64,000 bases of DNA from CAZCTC01 sp964501335 (GTDB lineage: Bacteria > Chloroflexota > Anaerolineae > B4-G1 > SLSP01), in the NCBI GenBank assembly GCA_964501335.1, contig CAZCTC010000008.1:62001-126000 (forward strand), given 5' to 3'. Each line of letters opens with the position of its first letter. Positions within the stretch are counted from its first letter, which is position 1. Made by a program: the position numbers and the translations under genes. The notes under the pieces are model-generated. The model was not told the origin of the DNA. It made no database searches and saw only the letters and a list, made by a program, of their open reading frames with translations. Positions 61,344-64,000 of this stretch are shown here, piece by piece.

Positions 61344-63110
61344 ATGGCTAATCCCGGAGCTTTTGCATCGCTGTGGCATCGCTTGACCGTTCCCCGGGCT
61401 GCTGATCCCGATGAGGCGCGCCGTGAATACATGGCCAAGGTCATTTTGTTGTTGTTGAGTCTGGTGACTGCTGTTTTCTCCTTGATTTTCCTGGTCGGGA
61501 ATTTGTTGGGAGCGATTCCAATCGACAGTGTGGGACTGATCGTGGGGATGGTCGTCCTGTTCCTGTTGGGGTGGGTGCTGGCCCAACGCGGTCACTGGCG
61601 GATCAGTATCTGGTTCCCGGTGGTGGTTTCGTGGGCGGTAGCCCTTTACGGCAATTACATCGGCGGGATCGATGCGCCGGGTATGGTCTTTTATGTTTTT
61701 ATGATCGTCGTGGTGGGAGTTTTCCAGCCGCGGCGGGTGTTGTGGGGGACCCTGGCCGTCAGTCTGTTTTCCTATTTAGGAATGGGATTGGCGCACCATC
61801 TGGACCTGATTCAGGCAGTTCGTTCCGGCGAGAGTGCTTTTTACAATCGGATTGTGATTGTGATGGCGGTTATCAGCGCGATTACGGCCTTGATCATGTT
61901 CTTTGTCGATCAGTTGCAGGAGGCTTTGAATGAGGCGCGGAAGAATGCGATTGAGGCGCGTCAACATGCCGAACAGGTGGCGATTTTCAAGGCGCTGGCC
62001 GACAATGCACTCGATGCTTTCAGTCTGGCGGATGTGGAGGGGCGGGGGACTTATTTCAACCCGGCCTTCTGCAAATTCTTCGGGGGGGAAGTTGATTCAT
62101 TGATCGGCCGGAATATTTCGATTTTTGTGCCGCAGGAGGGGCAGACGGATTTCCGGCGGATTCTGAACGAGGCCCGGAGCCATGGTTGGAGCGGCGAGCT
62201 GCGGATGTTGCGGCTGGATGGTGAAGTGTTCGATGCCGGGATTTCTGTTTCGCCGTTGTTCGATGCCGATCACCGGCTCATTGCCCTGGCGGCCGTGATC
62301 CGGGATATGACCGAGAGCAAGTGTGCCGAGGCTGAGCGGGTGCGGTTGATGGCGTCCAATGCCCGAATGGAGACCGAGTTGAACATCACTCGCCGGATTC
62401 AGCAGATGTTGTTGCCGGCCGATGATGAATTGCAGGCGGTGGAGGGGCTGGACATTTCGGGTTATATGCTGCCGGCCGAAGAGGTGGGCGGCGATTATTA
62501 TGATGTGTTGCAATACAACGGGCATGTGGAAATCAGTATCGGCGATGTGACCGGCCATGGGTTGGAGAGCGGGGTCGTCACATTGATGCTGCAAACGGCG
62601 GTGCGGACTTTGTTGGTGAGTGGGGAGCGCAATCCCGCCCGGTTTTTGGGGATGCTCAACCAGATTCTGTATCGCAATTTGCAGCGGATGAAGGTGGATC
62701 GCAGCCTGACGCTGGCGATGTTGAATTATGATACGGGGACTTTGAAGTTGAGCGGTCAGCATGAGTATCTGATCGTGGTGCGGAAAGATGGGCAGGTCGA
62801 GATCTGCAATACGATCGATTTGGGCTTCCCACTGGGGCTGATGGACAGCATCGACCGGTTTGTCAATGAATTCCCGGTAGAGCTGGCGCCGGGAGATGGG
62901 GTGGTGCTTTATTCCGACGGTATTACGGAGGCGCAGAATTTGCAGGGTGATTTCTACGGGCTGGAACGGCTGGCTTATGTGGCCAGTCAGGCCTGGCGGG
63001 GCAATGCGGAAGCAGTCAAGGCGGCGATTGTTTCAGATGTACGGGGCTTTATCGGGGAGCAGGAGATCATGGATGATTTAACTCTGTTGATATTGAAACA
63101 GAAAGAGTAG
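61344..63110 (+). CDS. Membrane PAS-PP2C (SpoIIE/RsbU-type) serine phosphatase, 588 aa
   Basis: It probably dephosphorylates an anti-anti-sigma factor or a similar partner in response to a signal. ATG 61344 has GGGGGTGG upstream. Residues about 30-195 form six membrane helices, followed by a short coiled coil, a PAS domain (about 210-330) and a PP2C-type phosphatase domain (about 360-588). The metal-binding acidic residues are present in EEVGGDYYDV, IGDVTGHGLESG, LYSDGITEA and the final MDDLTLLIL. No kinase or anti-sigma gene lies beside it in the window. Confidence 0.92.
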   Translation: MANPGAFASLWHRLTVPRAADPDEARREYMAKVILLLLSLVTAVFSLIFLVGNLLGAIPIDSVGLIVGMVVLFLLGWVLAQRGHWRISIWFPVVVSWAVALYGNYIGGIDAPGMVFYVFMIVVVGVFQPRRVLWGTLAVSLFSYLGMGLAHHLDLIQAVRSGESAFYNRIVIVMAVISAITALIMFFVDQLQEALNEARKNAIEARQHAEQVAIFKALADNALDAFSLADVEGRGTYFNPAFCKFFGGEVDSLIGRNISIFVPQEGQTDFRRILNEARSHGWSGELRMLRLDGEVFDAGISVSPLFDADHRLIALAAVIRDMTESKCAEAERVRLMASNARMETELNITRRIQQMLLPADDELQAVEGLDISGYMLPAEEVGGDYYDVLQYNGHVEISIGDVTGHGLESGVVTLMLQTAVRTLLVSGERNPARFLGMLNQILYRNLQRMKVDRSLTLAMLNYDTGTLKLSGQHEYLIVVRKDGQVEICNTIDLGFPLGLMDSIDRFVNEFPVELAPGDGVVLYSDGITEAQNLQGDFYGLERLAYVASQAWRGNAEAVKAAIVSDVRGFIGEQEIMDDLTLLILKQKE

Positions 63111-63205
63111 ACAGTAGACAGTAGACAGCGGATTCCCAGTCCATTTGAGCGGTAAAGCGAAGATTTTGGCTGTCTACTGTCTACTTGCTGTTGTCTACTT
63201 TTGGA
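63104..63205 (+). repeat. Inverted pair of TAGACAG repeats
   Basis: AGTAGACAGTAGACAGTAG at 63107 and GGCTGTCTACTGTCTACTTG at 63167 face each other about 40 bases apart, so they could form a stem-loop behind the phosphatase gene. The same heptamer forms the left flank of the hairpin element at 7548, 39045 and 47903. Confidence 0.65.
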
Positions 63206-63290
63206 TGGCAGGCAGCGGATCTCAAATAATGGGTTGGATTTATCGAGGTAGCAACTTGACTTGTTTATTTTTAGGGGAAAAGGAGCGGCG

Positions 63291-63722
63291 ATGGCGGGTA
63301 GATTCCATGGGGTCTTCAGTCTGGCTTTGATTGGGGTGGCCGTGGCGGTGGCGGCGATCGCACTTTTCGGGCTTTCGCCTTGGGGCACCCTGGGGTATCT
63401 GGTGGCAGGAACTCTGGGGATGTCGGGAGTCCTCTATTCATTTTGTGCCAAATGTCCCTGTAAAGCGCATTGTGGCCATGTTGTGCCGGGCAAGATCGCG
63501 GGACTTTTTCCACGTCGGTCCGGTCCTTATCAACGGTGGGAGATTGCGATGATGGGGGTGGGAGTGGCTTTGATTCTGGTGCCGCCGTTTTTCTGGTTGT
63601 GGCAGAATCTGCCGGCTCTGGTGATTTTTGTTCTTTTGATTGGGGTGGGAGTAGGGGATATTACCCGGTTTGTCTGCCGGGCTTGTAACAACAATTACTG
63701 TCCGGTTAAGAGCGGTTCATAA
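63291..63722 (+). CDS. Cys-rich membrane protein of unknown function, 143 aa
   Basis: I do not recognise a family. There are about four hydrophobic segments (residues 7-25, 28-44, 87-103 and 107-123). Two Cys clusters lie outside them: CAKCPCKAHC between helices 2 and 3, and CRACNNNYCP at the C-terminus. Eight cysteines in two clusters suggest bound metal or Fe-S clusters, or disulfide bonds. ATG 63291 has AAAAGGAG upstream. It lies behind the PP2C gene but is separated by the TAGACAG inverted repeat. Confidence 0.7.
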   Translation: MAGRFHGVFSLALIGVAVAVAAIALFGLSPWGTLGYLVAGTLGMSGVLYSFCAKCPCKAHCGHVVPGKIAGLFPRRSGPYQRWEIAMMGVGVALILVPPFFWLWQNLPALVIFVLLIGVGVGDITRFVCRACNNNYCPVKSGS

Positions 63723-63847
63723 GCTCTTTTTCTTACGTGGCCCGGGATAACAGCACAGGTGATTTGTTTTAAAGTTTGTGTTTTTTCATCTATCTTTTAA
63801 AATTCATTTGTGGTGTGAGGGGAATTTCAGGTTAAGAGGGGGGAAGC

Positions 63848-64000
63848 ATGGAGCACCATTTTCCAGGTGGTCGATTCCGCTTTCCTGTTTTATCTCCAGG
63901 TGCTATCGACTCGATTTCATATCAGACAAATTCTAAGAATTCCGATGGGATTGAAAAGCCGGCAAAGAGCGATCCTCAAGCTCGTTTACAGCGGCTGTTG
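63848..64000 (+). CDS. Start of a hypothetical gene, cut by the window edge
   Basis: ATG 63848 follows GAGGGGGG and opens a frame that continues to the last base (51 residues). The visible part is hydrophilic, without signal peptide or helix (MEHHFPGGRFRFPVLSPGA, later SDPQARLQRLL). No function can be given. Confidence 0.45.
   Translation, partial: MEHHFPGGRFRFPVLSPGAIDSISYQTNSKNSDGIEKPAKSDPQARLQRLL

Overview
The window looks like a chromosome segment of a Chloroflexota bacterium, probably of the Anaerolineae/Caldilineae type; this is inferred, not proved. The grounds are three very large secreted proteins that end in a YLP(L/I)V(L/M)RN tail, a CbiM with a fused PDGLE domain, a leucyl-tRNA synthetase with a GLSVGH rather than HVGH signature, a SARP-like regulator with ATPase and TPR domains, and a high G+C content. 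I saw no rRNA, tRNA, CRISPR array, transposase or phage gene.

Layout. 1-2.7 kb (minus): a P-type cation ATPase cut by the window edge, a small membrane protein and a 34-residue YHS-like peptide. 3.0-8.4 kb (plus): pstS-pstC-pstA-pstB-phoU, headed by a four-repeat PhoP-type box. 8.7-13.9 kb: a CheB-CheR-PAS protein followed by a hybrid histidine kinase. 14-26.8 kb: two convergent giant surface proteins. 27.1-30.9 kb: a three-gene operon (solute-binding protein, solute-binding/VWA lipoprotein, coiled-coil membrane protein) behind a second, nearly identical PhoP-type box, so it is probably part of the phosphate-starvation regulon. 31.2-35.9 kb: a thiol/redox group with a PadR-NifX fusion regulator, a protein disulfide oxidoreductase, a NapH-like ferredoxin membrane protein and an OsmC protein; the regulator and OsmC promoters carry the same palindrome over the -35 box. 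36.2-39.0 kb: leuS preceded by a leucine-rich leader peptide and an attenuator-type terminator. 39.1-42.0 kb: a Fur-family regulator with a palindromic operator and a CbiMQO cobalt/nickel transporter. 42.5-59.9 kb: an oxidoreductase, two paralogous LamG/cadherin-like surface proteins (one with a papain-like cysteine peptidase signature), a sortase and a large SARP-like regulator. 61.3-64 kb: a PAS-PP2C phosphatase, a Cys-rich membrane protein and the start of a further gene.

The intergenic spaces are filled with a repeated element of about 100-190 bp. Its core is a 14-17 bp perfect hairpin with a TCTG or CAGA loop. The arms differ between copies, but both arms change together so pairing is kept, and the loop appears in both orientations relative to fixed flanks. 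A second cassette family behaves in the same way, and there are several long direct repeats between 59.9 and 61.3 kb.

The observations most worth following up are the element with concerted arms, the PhoP-type box shared by pst and the VWA operon, the leuS attenuator, and the operator shared by the PadR-NifX and OsmC genes.
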